The notes under the pieces were generated by a model, which made no database searches, was not told the origin of the DNA, and saw nothing but the letters and a program-made list of their open reading frames with translations. From positions 1 through 10,666 of the forward strand of contig CAYTWH010000081.1 of the NCBI GenBank assembly GCA_964442075.1: a stretch of DNA of 10,666 bases. Direction: 5' to 3'. Both the position numbers and the translations under genes were made by a program. Positions 1 to 7,057 of the stretch are shown piece by piece; within the stretch, counting starts at the first letter, position 1; every line of letters starts with the position of its first letter. The DNA comes from CAYTAU01 sp964442075 (lineage in GTDB: Bacteria; Bacteroidota; Bacteroidia; Bacteroidales; CAYTAU01).

Positions 1-249
1 AGAAAATTTAATTTTTGCATGAAGTCTTGAATATATAGTTGTAAGTATAAATCCAATTATTCCGGAGACAAGATATGCTTGTGACAACATTGATTCACCA
101 AAAGTGTTTATAAATAATCCTGTGGCAGAAATTTCAAAAATGGCTATAAATATTCCAAGAAAAACAGTTTGTAGCAATAGCAGATATACAGAAGATTGTT
201 CTTCTTTTTCAATATTTAAAAGTTTGTTTATTACGCTGTTGCTTGCCAT
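1..249 (-). CDS. N-terminal part of a polytopic membrane transporter, possibly NTP/NDP-translocase (Npt)-like; runs off the left edge
   Basis: Reading leftward from an ATG at 249 gives 83 codons without a stop, ending exactly at base 1, so the gene continues outside the window. The protein starts MASNSVINKLLNIEKEEQ. It then has two hydrophobic stretches, at about residues 21-42 (VYLLLLQTVFLGIFIAIFEI) and 57-72 (QAYLVSGIIGFILTTI). The order 'LLNI-EKEE, hydrophobic helix, TGLFINTFGESML, VSGIIG' resembles, from memory, the start of large Bacteroidota transporters annotated as Npt1/Npt2 nucleotide-transporter or MFS-like proteins; this is family resemblance, not proof. It follows yhhQ on the same strand after 52 bases with no obvious terminator, so the two may be cotranscribed. 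The only plus-strand reading here (from 104) is a shadow. Coding call is firm; the substrate is unknown. Confidence 0.75.
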   Translation of the reverse strand, partial: MASNSVINKLLNIEKEEQSSVYLLLLQTVFLGIFIAIFEISATGLFINTFGESMLSQAYLVSGIIGFILTTIYSRLHAKIKFS

Positions 250-301
250 TTATTCTAATAATAGAGTTTTAGAATTCTATTTTAATTTGTTTTTTCATTG
301 A

Positions 302-1084
302 CTATTTTTCTACCGATTCTTTTTCTTTAAACATATGATTTGGTTCAATATTAAGATATTTTGATAGTATTTTTACTCCTGCATAGAATGGAATTGTATC
401 TAAGAGTGCGGATAGTAATTTAAAAATATATCCTGAATAAATAAAAACCATTAACGTTTCAAATACTTTTCCTTCTTCAACTTTAATAGCATGAGCATAA
501 TAATAAGTAATAAGTATAACAGCGACTGAATCAACCAACTGACTAACTAATGTTGAACCATTATTTCTTAGCCACATGTGTTTTCCTTTTGTTAGCTTTT
601 TGAGAAAATGAAATATTTGAACATCCACAAATTGTGCAGATAAATATGCTATCATTGATGCGGAGACAGCTCCAAAAGTTAGCATCCTTATTTCATAAAA
701 AACTCTGTTTGGATCATCAATAGCCGGCAACCCGGTTTCTGCTATCATTTCCGGCACTTCCGGTAATATTCCGCCTAACCATACAATAAAAAGCACCCAT
801 AAATTTAATAATAATCCAACCCAAACAACAGTATTAGCACGCTTTTTTCCATACAGTTCACTAATAAAATCTGTGCATAAAAATGTTATAGGGTATGGTA
901 AAACACCTATAAAAAGTTTCATTGGAATATTTATGCTAAAAATAGTAAATGATAAGTCAATTTGCCTCGTTAAACCTAAAATATTAAGCATGGCTAATGA
1001 ACCTAAAAATAATCCGGCAAGAATGATAAATACTATTTCTCTTCGATTGGCATATTTATCACCTTTCTCAAGTTGTCCAAACAT
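302..1084 (-). CDS. yhhQ: Queuosine precursor transporter, VUT family (YhhQ-like)
   Basis: 260-residue polytopic inner-membrane protein. Members of this family take up queuosine precursors (preQ0/preQ1, or queuine in some lineages) for tRNA modification. Family hallmarks are PITFLCTDFISELYG (65-79), AQFVDVQIFHFLKK (150-163) and NNGSTLVSQLVDS (174-186). About six hydrophobic segments are visible, for example 17-36, 50-69, 86-105, 134-150, 184-199 and 208-225. The length is slightly above the usual 210-240 because of a charged N-terminus (MFGQLEKGDKYANRRE) and a charged C-terminal tail. The ATG at 1084 is the natural start, with a -7 promoter box about 53 bases upstream. No queuosine synthesis gene lies nearby and no preQ1 riboswitch is recognisable in the leader, so the exact precursor is undetermined. 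The family call is confident. Confidence 0.93.
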   Translation of the reverse strand: MFGQLEKGDKYANRREIVFIILAGLFLGSLAMLNILGLTRQIDLSFTIFSINIPMKLFIGVLPYPITFLCTDFISELYGKKRANTVVWVGLLLNLWVLFIVWLGGILPEVPEMIAETGLPAIDDPNRVFYEIRMLTFGAVSASMIAYLSAQFVDVQIFHFLKKLTKGKHMWLRNNGSTLVSQLVDSVAVILITYYYAHAIKVEEGKVFETLMVFIYSGYIFKLLSALLDTIPFYAGVKILSKYLNIEPNHMFKEKESVEK

Positions 1085-1378
1085 AATGTAAGGGAATTAT
1101 GGTAAAAATTAATCAAATTAATTTAATTTATTAGCACAAAGATATATTTTTCTGCTTCATTTGAAATAAAAATCAATTTTTTTTTGTAAAAAGATCAAAA
1201 AACTTGATTGCTTTATGTTCAAGGCTTTTCATACTATTAATAACGATATGTTATCAATTAATTCTGTATGATTAAAATTAATTATTTAGATTCTCAGATA
1301 ACCCTAATTTTCAATAATTTTATTTTTAATTAATGAATATTAAAATTTTCTACTTATTTTAGCACAAAAAAACAAGTT
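1085..1378. other. Divergent intergenic region between yhhQ and the SDR gene
   Basis: 294 very AT-rich bases with no open reading frame of note. It contains the yhhQ -7 box (1137-1144) and two identical 10-base words TTAGCACAAA at 1131-1140 and 1359-1368, one near each gene start. I could not find an exact TAnnTTTG on the plus strand for the SDR gene; TATTTTAG at 1355-1362 differs by one base but sits only about 17 bases before the ATG. Confidence 0.6.
1137..1144 (-). promoter_or_regulatory. Bacteroidota -7 promoter box upstream of yhhQ
   Basis: On the minus strand this reads TATCTTTG, an exact match to the Bacteroidota sigma-ABfr -7 consensus TAnnTTTG. It lies about 53 bases before the yhhQ ATG. 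The -33 element is imperfect: TTTC (minus strand, 1163-1166) lies 18 bases upstream instead of TTTG. It would drive yhhQ and probably the partial transporter gene after it. Confidence 0.55.
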
Positions 1379-2083
1379 ATGACAATCCTAATTACCGGTT
1401 CCAGTAAAGGTATTGGCAAAGAATTAGTATATTATTTTAGTGAAAATCACCCTGATTATAAAATCATTGCTATATCGCGAGATAATAAAAAACTTCAGGA
1501 AATAAAAAGGGATATTAATAGCAATAACATCTATACAATTTCTTTTGACATTAATAATATTCTTAACAACAACAATGAATTAATTGATAAAATAAAAGAA
1601 ATAACACAACAAATAGATATACTTATTAATAATGCAGGGATTTTAATTAATAAACCATTCATAGATTTTACTTATAAAGATGCTCAAAATATATTTAATA
1701 CTAATTTTTTTGCACCATCGGCACTAATTAAAACACTTTTGCCATTATTGAGAAAAAGCACAAATCCACATATAGTCAACATAAGTAGTATGGGTGGTTT
1801 TCAGGGAAGTTCAAAATTTCCTGGGCTATCGTATTATAGTGCAAGCAAAGCGGCACTTGCTAATATAACTGAATGTATTGCCGAAGAATTTAAAGATCTT
1901 AATATAAAAATTAATTGTTTGGCACTTGGAGCTGTGCAAACTGAAATGCTAAACAATGCTTTCCCTGATTATAAAGCTCCACTCAATGCAAAAGAAATGG
2001 CAGAATTTATTGCAAATTTCTCAATTAACGGGAGTAAATATTTTAATGGAAAAATCATTCCTGTTTCATTATCATCGCCATAG
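1379..2083 (+). CDS. Short-chain dehydrogenase/reductase (SDR), substrate unknown
   Basis: 234-residue classical SDR, expected to be a soluble NAD(P)-dependent oxidoreductase with one Rossmann domain. The cofactor glycine motif is TGSSKGIG (6-13), the NNAG motif is at 84-87, and the catalytic candidates are Asn109 (NTNF), Ser137 (NISS) and Tyr153-x3-Lys157 (YSASK). A basic residue after beta-2 (ISRDNKK, 32-38) makes NADP(H) more likely than NAD(H); this is inference. The Ser-to-Tyr spacing is a few residues longer than typical because of a GSSKFPG insertion, so the active-site lid may differ. The C-terminal part is short, and the protein is at the small end of the 240-260 usual for the class. 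Codon use is very AT-rich, with an Asn-rich patch (58-66). The gene stands alone, so context gives no substrate. Confidence 0.9.
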   Translation: MTILITGSSKGIGKELVYYFSENHPDYKIIAISRDNKKLQEIKRDINSNNIYTISFDINNILNNNNELIDKIKEITQQIDILINNAGILINKPFIDFTYKDAQNIFNTNFFAPSALIKTLLPLLRKSTNPHIVNISSMGGFQGSSKFPGLSYYSASKAALANITECIAEEFKDLNIKINCLALGAVQTEMLNNAFPDYKAPLNAKEMAEFIANFSINGSKYFNGKIIPVSLSSP

Positions 2084-2121
2084 ATTTAATTGGACTTGTC
2101 TTTTGAAATATAATTTAAAAG

Positions 2122-2142
2122 TTATTAAATTGCATTTAATAA
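2122..2142. terminator. AT-only hairpin after the SDR gene, weak terminator candidate
   Basis: TTATTAAA (2122-2129) and TTTAATAA (2135-2142) form a perfect 8-bp stem with the loop TTGCA, 38 bases past the SDR stop codon. The stem has no G-C pair and no clear T run follows on the plus strand, so it would be a poor intrinsic terminator. It lies just before the minisatellite and could mark the end of either convergent transcript. Confidence 0.25.
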
Positions 2143-2159
2143 TCTAAGCAATAAGACCT

Positions 2160-2524
2160 TTTACTCACCAAAAGCAGGGCATTACTCACCAAAAGCTGGG
2201 CTTTACTCACCAAAAGCCGGGCTTTACTCACCAAAAGCAGGGCTTTACTCACNNNNNNNNNNNNNNNNNNNNNNNNNNNNNNNNNNNNNNNNNNNNNNNN
2301 NNNNNNNNNNNNNNNNNNNNNNNNNNNNNNNNNNNNNNNNNNNNNNNNNNNNGGGCTTTACTCACCAAAAGCCGGGCTTTACTCACCAAAAGCAGGGCTT
2401 TACTCACCAAAAGCCGGGCTTTGCTTACAAAAAGACACCCTTTACTCACTAAATGGCACCGATTACTTACCAATAGGTACAGATTGTTCACTAATTGGAG
2501 CCAATCACAAATAAGCATTTGCAA
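2160..2524. repeat. 21-bp minisatellite array interrupted by an assembly gap
   Basis: The unit is 21 bases, beginning TTTACTCACC and ending GCNGGGC. Near-perfect units start at 2160, 2181, 2202 and 2223, with a partial one at 2244 that runs into the gap. After the gap, perfect units start at 2357, 2378 and 2399. Decaying units of the same 21-base period follow at 2420, 2441, 2462 and 2483, and the repeat is unrecognisable by about 2504. The left edge is sharp and the right edge decays gradually. The base N is A, T, C, A before the gap and C, A, C after it, suggesting a 42-bp alternating order. Units abut with no spacers, so this is not CRISPR. It lies between the 3' ends of two convergent genes. 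The true copy number is unknown. Confidence 0.93.
2253..2352. other. Assembly gap of exactly 100 N
   Basis: One hundred consecutive N fall inside the 21-bp array. A round 100 is a common placeholder for a gap of unknown size. Unit starts on the two sides (2244 and 2357) differ by 113, which is not a multiple of 21, consistent with an arbitrary gap length. The array most likely continues through it. Confidence 0.95.
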
Positions 2525-2563
2525 ATCATTATAAACTTATGTATTTTTGAGGATATTCTAATA

Positions 2564-4192
2564 CTACAATAAAAAACTCAATAAAATACCTGCACCAACT
2601 GCCGAACCAATAACACCCGAAACATTAGGAGCCATAGCATGCATTAATAAATGATTTGTAGGATCTTCTTTAAGTCCCATTTCCTGCACTACTCTGGCAC
2701 TATCGGGTACTGCCGAAACTCCCGCAGCACCAATCATTGGGTTTAGAGGGTTGCTTTTTGGAGAAAACCAGTTCATAATTTTTGCAAACATTACACCACC
2801 TGCTGTTGCTACCATAAACGATACTGCACCAAGTATAAATATCAAAATAGAATCGGAAGTAAGAAAAACATCTGCTTGTGTTGAAGCACCAACAGTTAAT
2901 CCTAGCAAAATTGTAATAGTATCAATTAGTGCATTTCCTGCAGTATCAGCAAGGCGTTTTGTAACACCACTTTCTTTAAGCAAATTGCCAAAAAACAACA
3001 TTCCAAGCAATGGTAATGCTGTGGGGGCTATATATGCTGTTAGCAGTAGACCTATTATTGGAAATAGTATTTTTTCGAGTTTAGAAACCGAACGTGGAGG
3101 TTTCATTTTTATTAGTCTTTCTCTTTTAGATGTCAACAATTTAATAATAGGAGGCTGTATAACAGGAACAAGTGCCATATAAGAATATGCAGCAATTGCA
3201 ATAGGTCCAATTAGGTTTTTAACTGTTGTACCATCGGCAAGTAAATTAATACCGTTTGCAAGTTTTGATGATAAGAAAATTGCAGTAGGTCCGTCGGCAC
3301 CGCCAATAATACCAATAGCTCCGGCTTCGGCGGGAGCAAAGCCTAATGTTAATGCTCCAAGAAATGTTGCAAAGATTCCAATTTGGGCTGCTGCCCCAAG
3401 TAACATTAAGCGAGGATTTGAAATTAAGGAAGAAAAATCTGTCATAGCTCCAATTCCAAGAAATATTAGTGGAGGATACCAACCTTGCAGAACACCGCTG
3501 TAGAAAATATTCATAACACTACCTGGTTCGTAAATTCCAAGTTTAAGGTTAAAATCAACGGCTTGAAACATTGGGATATTTCCAATAATAATACCAATGC
3601 CTATTGGTATAAGTAATAAAGGCTCGTAATGAAATTTAATTGCAAGAAATATAAAAATTAATCCAATAACTACCATTATTAAATGTCCGGGAGTAGCGTT
3701 TGCAAAACCGGTAAACTCCCAAAAATTCATTAAACCATAAACAGCACCTGAATAATTTTTATACTCGGCACCATCGTCTAATTTTAAAATTTCATCATCA
3801 ATATAACCTGTACGTTGTCCAAGGTTAATTATTTCTTCGCTTGTATTATATTTATAAGTTCTACTGTTAGGGTCTGTGTTTTTGCTGTAATGAGTAATTG
3901 TTTTAGGATTAAAATTTAGAATTATTTTATTGTCGGATATTTTCCATGTGCCGGAATATTTTTGTTTTGCAGTATCCATAAAAAACACATTGTTTTTCTG
4001 AAACTCAAAAGCTCTAATTCTTTCAACTGTTATATCAGAATTTCCAAGTGCATTTGGAATATAACCATCCGATTTATTAATCCATTTGCCTGATGTTAGT
4101 TGATTTTCAATATCTGTATTATCGGCAAAAGCATAATTAAATTGCAAAATTGCAATTATTGATATTAAAAATATTTTTAAAACTTTATTCAT
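2564..4192 (-). CDS. mmdB: Na+-translocating methylmalonyl-CoA decarboxylase beta subunit with an extra N-terminal exported-type domain
   Basis: 542 residues. The part from about 152 onward is a canonical OadB/GcdB/MmdB membrane subunit, which decarboxylates carboxybiotin and exports Na+. GGADGPTAIF (297-306) holds the conserved Asp300. The region VIII signature has Asn484, Gly488, Ser493 and Arg500 at the same spacing as Asn373, Gly377, Ser382 and Arg389 of Klebsiella OadB. AYSYMALVP (335-343) is also typical. In front is an addition: a signal-peptide-like segment (1-23, ending NYAFA before DNTD) and a beta-rich stretch (about 31-140) with GKWINK, AFEFQKNNVFFM and YSGTWKISDNKIILNF, which looks lipocalin-like. 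Usual subunits are about 370-435 residues. Met155 (codon at 3728-3730) would give a canonical 388-residue product, but the ATG at 4192 sits only 11 bases after mmdC. It is the last gene of the operon. Confidence 0.93.
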   Translation of the reverse strand: MNKVLKIFLISIIAILQFNYAFADNTDIENQLTSGKWINKSDGYIPNALGNSDITVERIRAFEFQKNNVFFMDTAKQKYSGTWKISDNKIILNFNPKTITHYSKNTDPNSRTYKYNTSEEIINLGQRTGYIDDEILKLDDGAEYKNYSGAVYGLMNFWEFTGFANATPGHLIMVVIGLIFIFLAIKFHYEPLLLIPIGIGIIIGNIPMFQAVDFNLKLGIYEPGSVMNIFYSGVLQGWYPPLIFLGIGAMTDFSSLISNPRLMLLGAAAQIGIFATFLGALTLGFAPAEAGAIGIIGGADGPTAIFLSSKLANGINLLADGTTVKNLIGPIAIAAYSYMALVPVIQPPIIKLLTSKRERLIKMKPPRSVSKLEKILFPIIGLLLTAYIAPTALPLLGMLFFGNLLKESGVTKRLADTAGNALIDTITILLGLTVGASTQADVFLTSDSILIFILGAVSFMVATAGGVMFAKIMNWFSPKSNPLNPMIGAAGVSAVPDSARVVQEMGLKEDPTNHLLMHAMAPNVSGVIGSAVGAGILLSFLL

Positions 4193-4203
4193 AATTACCC
4201 TGA

Positions 4204-4626
4204 TTATTCAATTTCAATTAAAACATCATTTTGCAATATTGATTGTCCTGTATTTACTTTTATATTCATGACAACACCTTCTTTTTCCGACAATATATTA
4301 TTTTCCATTTTCATTGCTTCCATGGTTAAAAGAATATCACCTTTTTTAATATTATCACCTTCTTTAACTTTAATTTCAAGGATATTACCAGGCAAAGGAG
4401 CTTTTACCTGAAATAGTTTAGACATAGTCGGTTTAGCAGCTTCTTGTTTTTTAGCGATTTTAATATCAGAACGAACCAAAGTTGGTGTTTTAGTTGTTTT
4501 TATTTCTTTGTGAATTTCAACTTTATAAGATGTTCCGTTTACTTCAATATCGGCTAAATTATTTTCAATACTCTTAATGTCAACTTCGTATTGTTTACCT
4601 CTAATTGTAAATTTATAATTTTTCAT
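4204..4626 (-). CDS. mmdC: Biotin carboxyl carrier subunit of methylmalonyl-CoA decarboxylase
   Basis: 140 residues. The C-terminal half is a biotinyl domain: APLPGNILEIKVKEGD (76-91), and the biotinylation motif EAMKMEN with Lys106, 34 residues from the C-terminus as expected. Biotin ligase would attach biotin here; the arm then shuttles the carboxyl group between MmdA and the membrane subunit MmdB. Residues 1-40 form a small beta-rich N-terminal region (KFTIRGKQYEVDI, IEVNGTSYKVEIHKE) that is common in this subgroup. They are joined by a flexible linker (about 41-70) that is rich in Lys, Thr and Ala and lacks the long Pro/Ala run of many homologues. It lies 29 bases after mmdD and 11 before mmdB. 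Similar proteins serve oxaloacetate decarboxylase, but the alpha subunit next door points to methylmalonyl-CoA. Confidence 0.93.
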   Translation of the reverse strand: MKNYKFTIRGKQYEVDIKSIENNLADIEVNGTSYKVEIHKEIKTTKTPTLVRSDIKIAKKQEAAKPTMSKLFQVKAPLPGNILEIKVKEGDNIKKGDILLTMEAMKMENNILSEKEGVVMNIKVNTGQSILQNDVLIEIE

Positions 4627-4655
4627 TGTTTATATTTTTTTTGCCTTGATATTTT

Positions 4656-5036
4656 TTATCTATTATTAAGTCTATTTGCTACTCCATATATTTTTGAACT
4701 CCATGGAGAGTATCGCTTATCAATTCTTTTAACAGTTACAATCCCTGATTCTTCATCATGATGTGAGCCAAAATGTAGATATATTGACATGGCAATTGCT
4801 GCATTTACATCTCCAATCATTTCTTCACTAACTTTGTCAATACATTCGGTTTTACCTTGTTTGCGAAGTTTATTTTTAATATTTATATTAATTAGCTTTG
4901 GCAATAATGAGAAGAGATAAAATAATGTTACAAGAGCAGTAAATACTACTGAATATCCAACAATAGCAACCGTAATTGCATTTTCATCAATAAATTTCCA
5001 GTCAAAAGATATGTTTATTAAAGTTGTATTAATCAT
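4656..5036 (-). CDS. mmdD: Small membrane subunit (OadG/MmdD type) of the Na+-pumping decarboxylase
   Basis: 126 residues. It has one N-terminal membrane helix (about 22-47, VAIVGYSVVFTALVTLFYLF), then a Lys/Arg-rich cytoplasmic segment, then a conserved tail with GDVNAAIAMSIYLHFGSHHDEESG (starting at 75, given here only as a family signature) and PWSSKIYGV (110-118). This pattern is the OAD_gamma family. In known decarboxylases this subunit holds the soluble carboxyltransferase and the membrane beta subunit together and is needed for a stable complex. It lies 12 bases after mmdA and 29 before mmdC, matching the mmdA-D-C-B order described in Propionigenium. The family is short and weakly conserved, but the helix, tail and position agree. 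Confidence 0.92.
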   Translation of the reverse strand: MINTTLINISFDWKFIDENAITVAIVGYSVVFTALVTLFYLFSLLPKLININIKNKLRKQGKTECIDKVSEEMIGDVNAAIAMSIYLHFGSHHDEESGIVTVKRIDKRYSPWSSKIYGVANRLNNR

Positions 5037-5048
5037 AAATTATAAGTT

Positions 5049-6608
5049 TTATAATGGAATATTGCCATGTTTTTTTGGTGGATTTAAATCTTTTTTAGTT
5101 GCAAGTGTTTGCAATGCTCTTATAATTCTAAACCTACTGTTTTTTGGTTCTATTATATCATCTATGTATCCATATCGTGCTGCCTCATAGGGATTAGCAA
5201 ATTTATCTTTATACTCTTCTTCCTTTTCTGCAATAAATTTTGCTTTTTCCTCTTCAGATGTAAATTCACTTAATTCTTTATAATGAATTACTTCAATGGC
5301 TCCTTTTGGTCCCATTACAGCAATTTCTGCTGTTGGCCATGAATAATTAAAATCACCACGCAATTGCTTTGAACTCATTACATCATGAGCACCGCCATAA
5401 GATTTTCTTAAAGTAATGGTAATTTTAGGGACTGTTGCTTCGCCATAGGCATACATTAATTTTGCACCATGTATAATAATACCGCCATATTCTTGTGCTG
5501 TGCCAGGTAAAAATCCGGGAACATCAACTAAAGTAAGTATTGGAATATTAAAAGCATCGCAAAAGCGAACAAAACGTGCTGCTTTTCTTGAAGAATCAAT
5601 ATCTAATACGCCGGCAAGAAAATTTGGCTGGTTTGCAACTATACCTGTGGGCATTCCATTAAATTTGGCAAAGCCAACAACAATATTTTTGGCATAAAAT
5701 CTGTGTGTTTCAAGAAATTCACCATCGTCTACCAGTGAATAAATAATATCTAAAATATTGTATGGCTTGCTAGGGTTATCAGGAATAATATAATTTAAAT
5801 TCTCATCCATTCTATCTATTGGGTCGGTACACTTTGTTAAAGGCGGTTCTTCAAGATTGTTTTGAGGTAAAAAACTTATTAATTTTCTAATCAATAAAAT
5901 TCCTTCCTGTTCATCGTCTGTAACATAATGACAAACTCCTGATTTTGACGCATGAATATGAGCTCCACCAAGTTCTTCAATAGTAACATCTTCGCCGGTT
6001 ACTGTTTTTGTTACTTTAGGACCTGTAACAAACATATAACTTGATTTTTCCGACATAATAACAAAATCTGTAAGTGCGGGAGAATATACTGCTCCGCCGG
6101 CACAAGGACCAAAAATTGCTGAAATTTGAGGAACAACTCCAGATGCCATAATATTTCTTTGAAATATTTCGGCATATCCGGCCAAACTTGTAACTCCTTC
6201 CTGAATTCTTGCACCACCACTATCGTTTAATCCAATTATAGGAGCACCAACTTTCATTGCTTGATCCATGATCTTGCAGATTTTTTTGGCATAAGCTTCA
6301 GAAAGAGAACCTCCGAATACAGTAAAATCCTGAGCATATATATAAACAACTCTTCCATCAATTGTTCCATATCCGGTAACAACTCCATCGGATAAAATTT
6401 TATTTTTCTCTAATCCAAAATTAGTACTACGGTGTGTAACAAACATGTCAAATTCTTCAAAACTGCCTTCATCTAATAACATTAAAATGCGTTCTCTTGC
6501 AGTAAATTTTCCCTTATCGTGTTGGGTTTCTATTTTATTTTCACCACCACCTAAGCGAGCTTTTGCTCTTAATTCAACTAATTTTTGAATTTTTTCTTCA
6601 ATTGGCAT
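5049..6608 (-). CDS. mmdA: Methylmalonyl-CoA decarboxylase alpha subunit (carboxyltransferase)
   Basis: 519 residues, normal for the acyl-CoA carboxyltransferase (crotonase-fold) family. It transfers the carboxyl group of (S)-methylmalonyl-CoA to biotin on MmdC, leaving propionyl-CoA. The N-terminal half has NDSGGARIQEG (128-138) and the first oxyanion-hole region GPCAGGAVYSPALTDF (167-182), then VTGPKVTKTVTGE (194-206). The C-terminal half has DVPGFLPGTAQEYGG (362-376), KSYGGAHDVMSSK (402-414) with the second oxyanion-hole Gly-Gly-Ala, and WPTAEIAVMGPKGA (424-437). The C-terminus KKHGNIPL is typical of the MmdA/PccB group. PccB of propionyl-CoA carboxylase is nearly identical in sequence; the adjacent mmdD, mmdC and mmdB and the absence of a biotin carboxylase gene favour the decarboxylase. 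It starts 8 bases after mce. Confidence 0.95.
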   Translation of the reverse strand: MPIEEKIQKLVELRAKARLGGGENKIETQHDKGKFTARERILMLLDEGSFEEFDMFVTHRSTNFGLEKNKILSDGVVTGYGTIDGRVVYIYAQDFTVFGGSLSEAYAKKICKIMDQAMKVGAPIIGLNDSGGARIQEGVTSLAGYAEIFQRNIMASGVVPQISAIFGPCAGGAVYSPALTDFVIMSEKSSYMFVTGPKVTKTVTGEDVTIEELGGAHIHASKSGVCHYVTDDEQEGILLIRKLISFLPQNNLEEPPLTKCTDPIDRMDENLNYIIPDNPSKPYNILDIIYSLVDDGEFLETHRFYAKNIVVGFAKFNGMPTGIVANQPNFLAGVLDIDSSRKAARFVRFCDAFNIPILTLVDVPGFLPGTAQEYGGIIIHGAKLMYAYGEATVPKITITLRKSYGGAHDVMSSKQLRGDFNYSWPTAEIAVMGPKGAIEVIHYKELSEFTSEEEKAKFIAEKEEEYKDKFANPYEAARYGYIDDIIEPKNSRFRIIRALQTLATKKDLNPPKKHGNIPL

Positions 6609-6616
6609 AATAAATT

Positions 6617-7036
6617 TTATTTTTTAGTTTTATTTTCACAAAGTTCTGTTAATACTCCAAAAGTGGATTTAGGGTGAATAAATGCAATATCCAAACCTTC
6701 TGCTCCTTTTCGTGGAGTTTTATCTATTAACTGAATATCTTTTTGTTCTAATGTTGATAATTTTTCTTCAATATTTTCAACTGCAAAAGCAATATGATGA
6801 ACTCCCGGACCTCTTTTTTCAACAAATTTACCAATTGGACCTTCGGCTTCAGTTGATTCTAATAATTCAATTTTTGTTTGCCCAATTTTAAAAAAAGCAG
6901 TTTTTACCTTTTGCTCTTTCACTTCTTCTATTGCATAGCATTTTAGTCCGAAAATGTTCTCATAAAATTTTATTGCCTCTTCTAAATTTTTAACAGCAAT
7001 ACCAATATGTTCAATGTGTGTTGGTTTCATATTCAA
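6617..7036 (-). CDS. mce: Methylmalonyl-CoA epimerase
   Basis: 139 residues, the usual length for this metal-dependent vicinal-oxygen-chelate enzyme. It interconverts (R)- and (S)-methylmalonyl-CoA, linking the mutase product to the decarboxylase substrate. Two babb repeats are visible: HIEHIGIAVKNLEEAIKFY (7-25) and GVHHIAFAVENIEEKL (78-93). Likely metal ligands are His10, Glu57 (KIELLE), His81 and Glu131 (LTELCE), by comparison with the Propionibacterium enzyme. RKGAEGLDIAFIHPKS (109-124) is also typical. Translation may start at Met1 or Met3 (MNMKPTHIEHIG); the choice does not affect the domain. It leads the mmd operon, preceded by a -7 box and a 19-bp inverted repeat. The mutase genes are not in the window. 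Confidence 0.95.
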   Translation of the reverse strand: MNMKPTHIEHIGIAVKNLEEAIKFYENIFGLKCYAIEEVKEQKVKTAFFKIGQTKIELLESTEAEGPIGKFVEKRGPGVHHIAFAVENIEEKLSTLEQKDIQLIDKTPRKGAEGLDIAFIHPKSTFGVLTELCENKTKK

Positions 7037-7057
7037 ATTGTAATTAAATAATTAAAA

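Larger units (their letters stand above)
2136..2524 (-). other. Possible heptad-repeat reading frame through the minisatellite; coding status doubtful
   Basis: On the minus strand one frame is open on both sides of the gap: an ATG at 2524 (MQMLICDWLQ), then heptads of the type LLVSKAR, and on the far side a tail KRSYCLDY ending in TAA at 2136-2138. The other two minus frames have a stop in every perfect unit. Because 21 is divisible by 3, an open frame in a 21-bp repeat is expected once one unit is open, and plus-strand frames are also open across the perfect units. No promoter or ribosome-binding signal was found, and the frame across the gap cannot be checked. I treat this as a property of the repeat more than a gene. 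Confidence 0.15.

Noticed and set aside
104..301. Plus-strand open frame of 65 codons near the left edge
   Set aside because: It lies mostly opposite the minus-strand transporter gene at 1-249, which has a membrane-protein pattern and a clean start; the plus-strand product shows no family feature.
1085..1136. preQ1 riboswitch in the yhhQ leader
   Set aside because: The leader of about 45 bases is almost entirely A and T and shows no preQ1 aptamer-like stem or conserved loop; a weak AATTAA/TTAATT dyad is the only structure.
2160..2524. The repeat array as a CRISPR locus
   Set aside because: The 21-bp units abut directly with no unique spacers, and no cas gene is nearby.
2751..3482. Plus-strand frame at 2751-3182 and second minus-strand frame at 3246-3482
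   Set aside because: Both are shadows of mmdB, whose conserved motifs lie in the other frame.
2564..6608. Oxaloacetate or glutaconyl-CoA decarboxylase as the identity of the pump
   Set aside because: The alpha subunit is a PccB-type carboxyltransferase, not the biotin-bearing pyruvate-carboxylase-like OadA, and the leading epimerase gene points to methylmalonyl-CoA.
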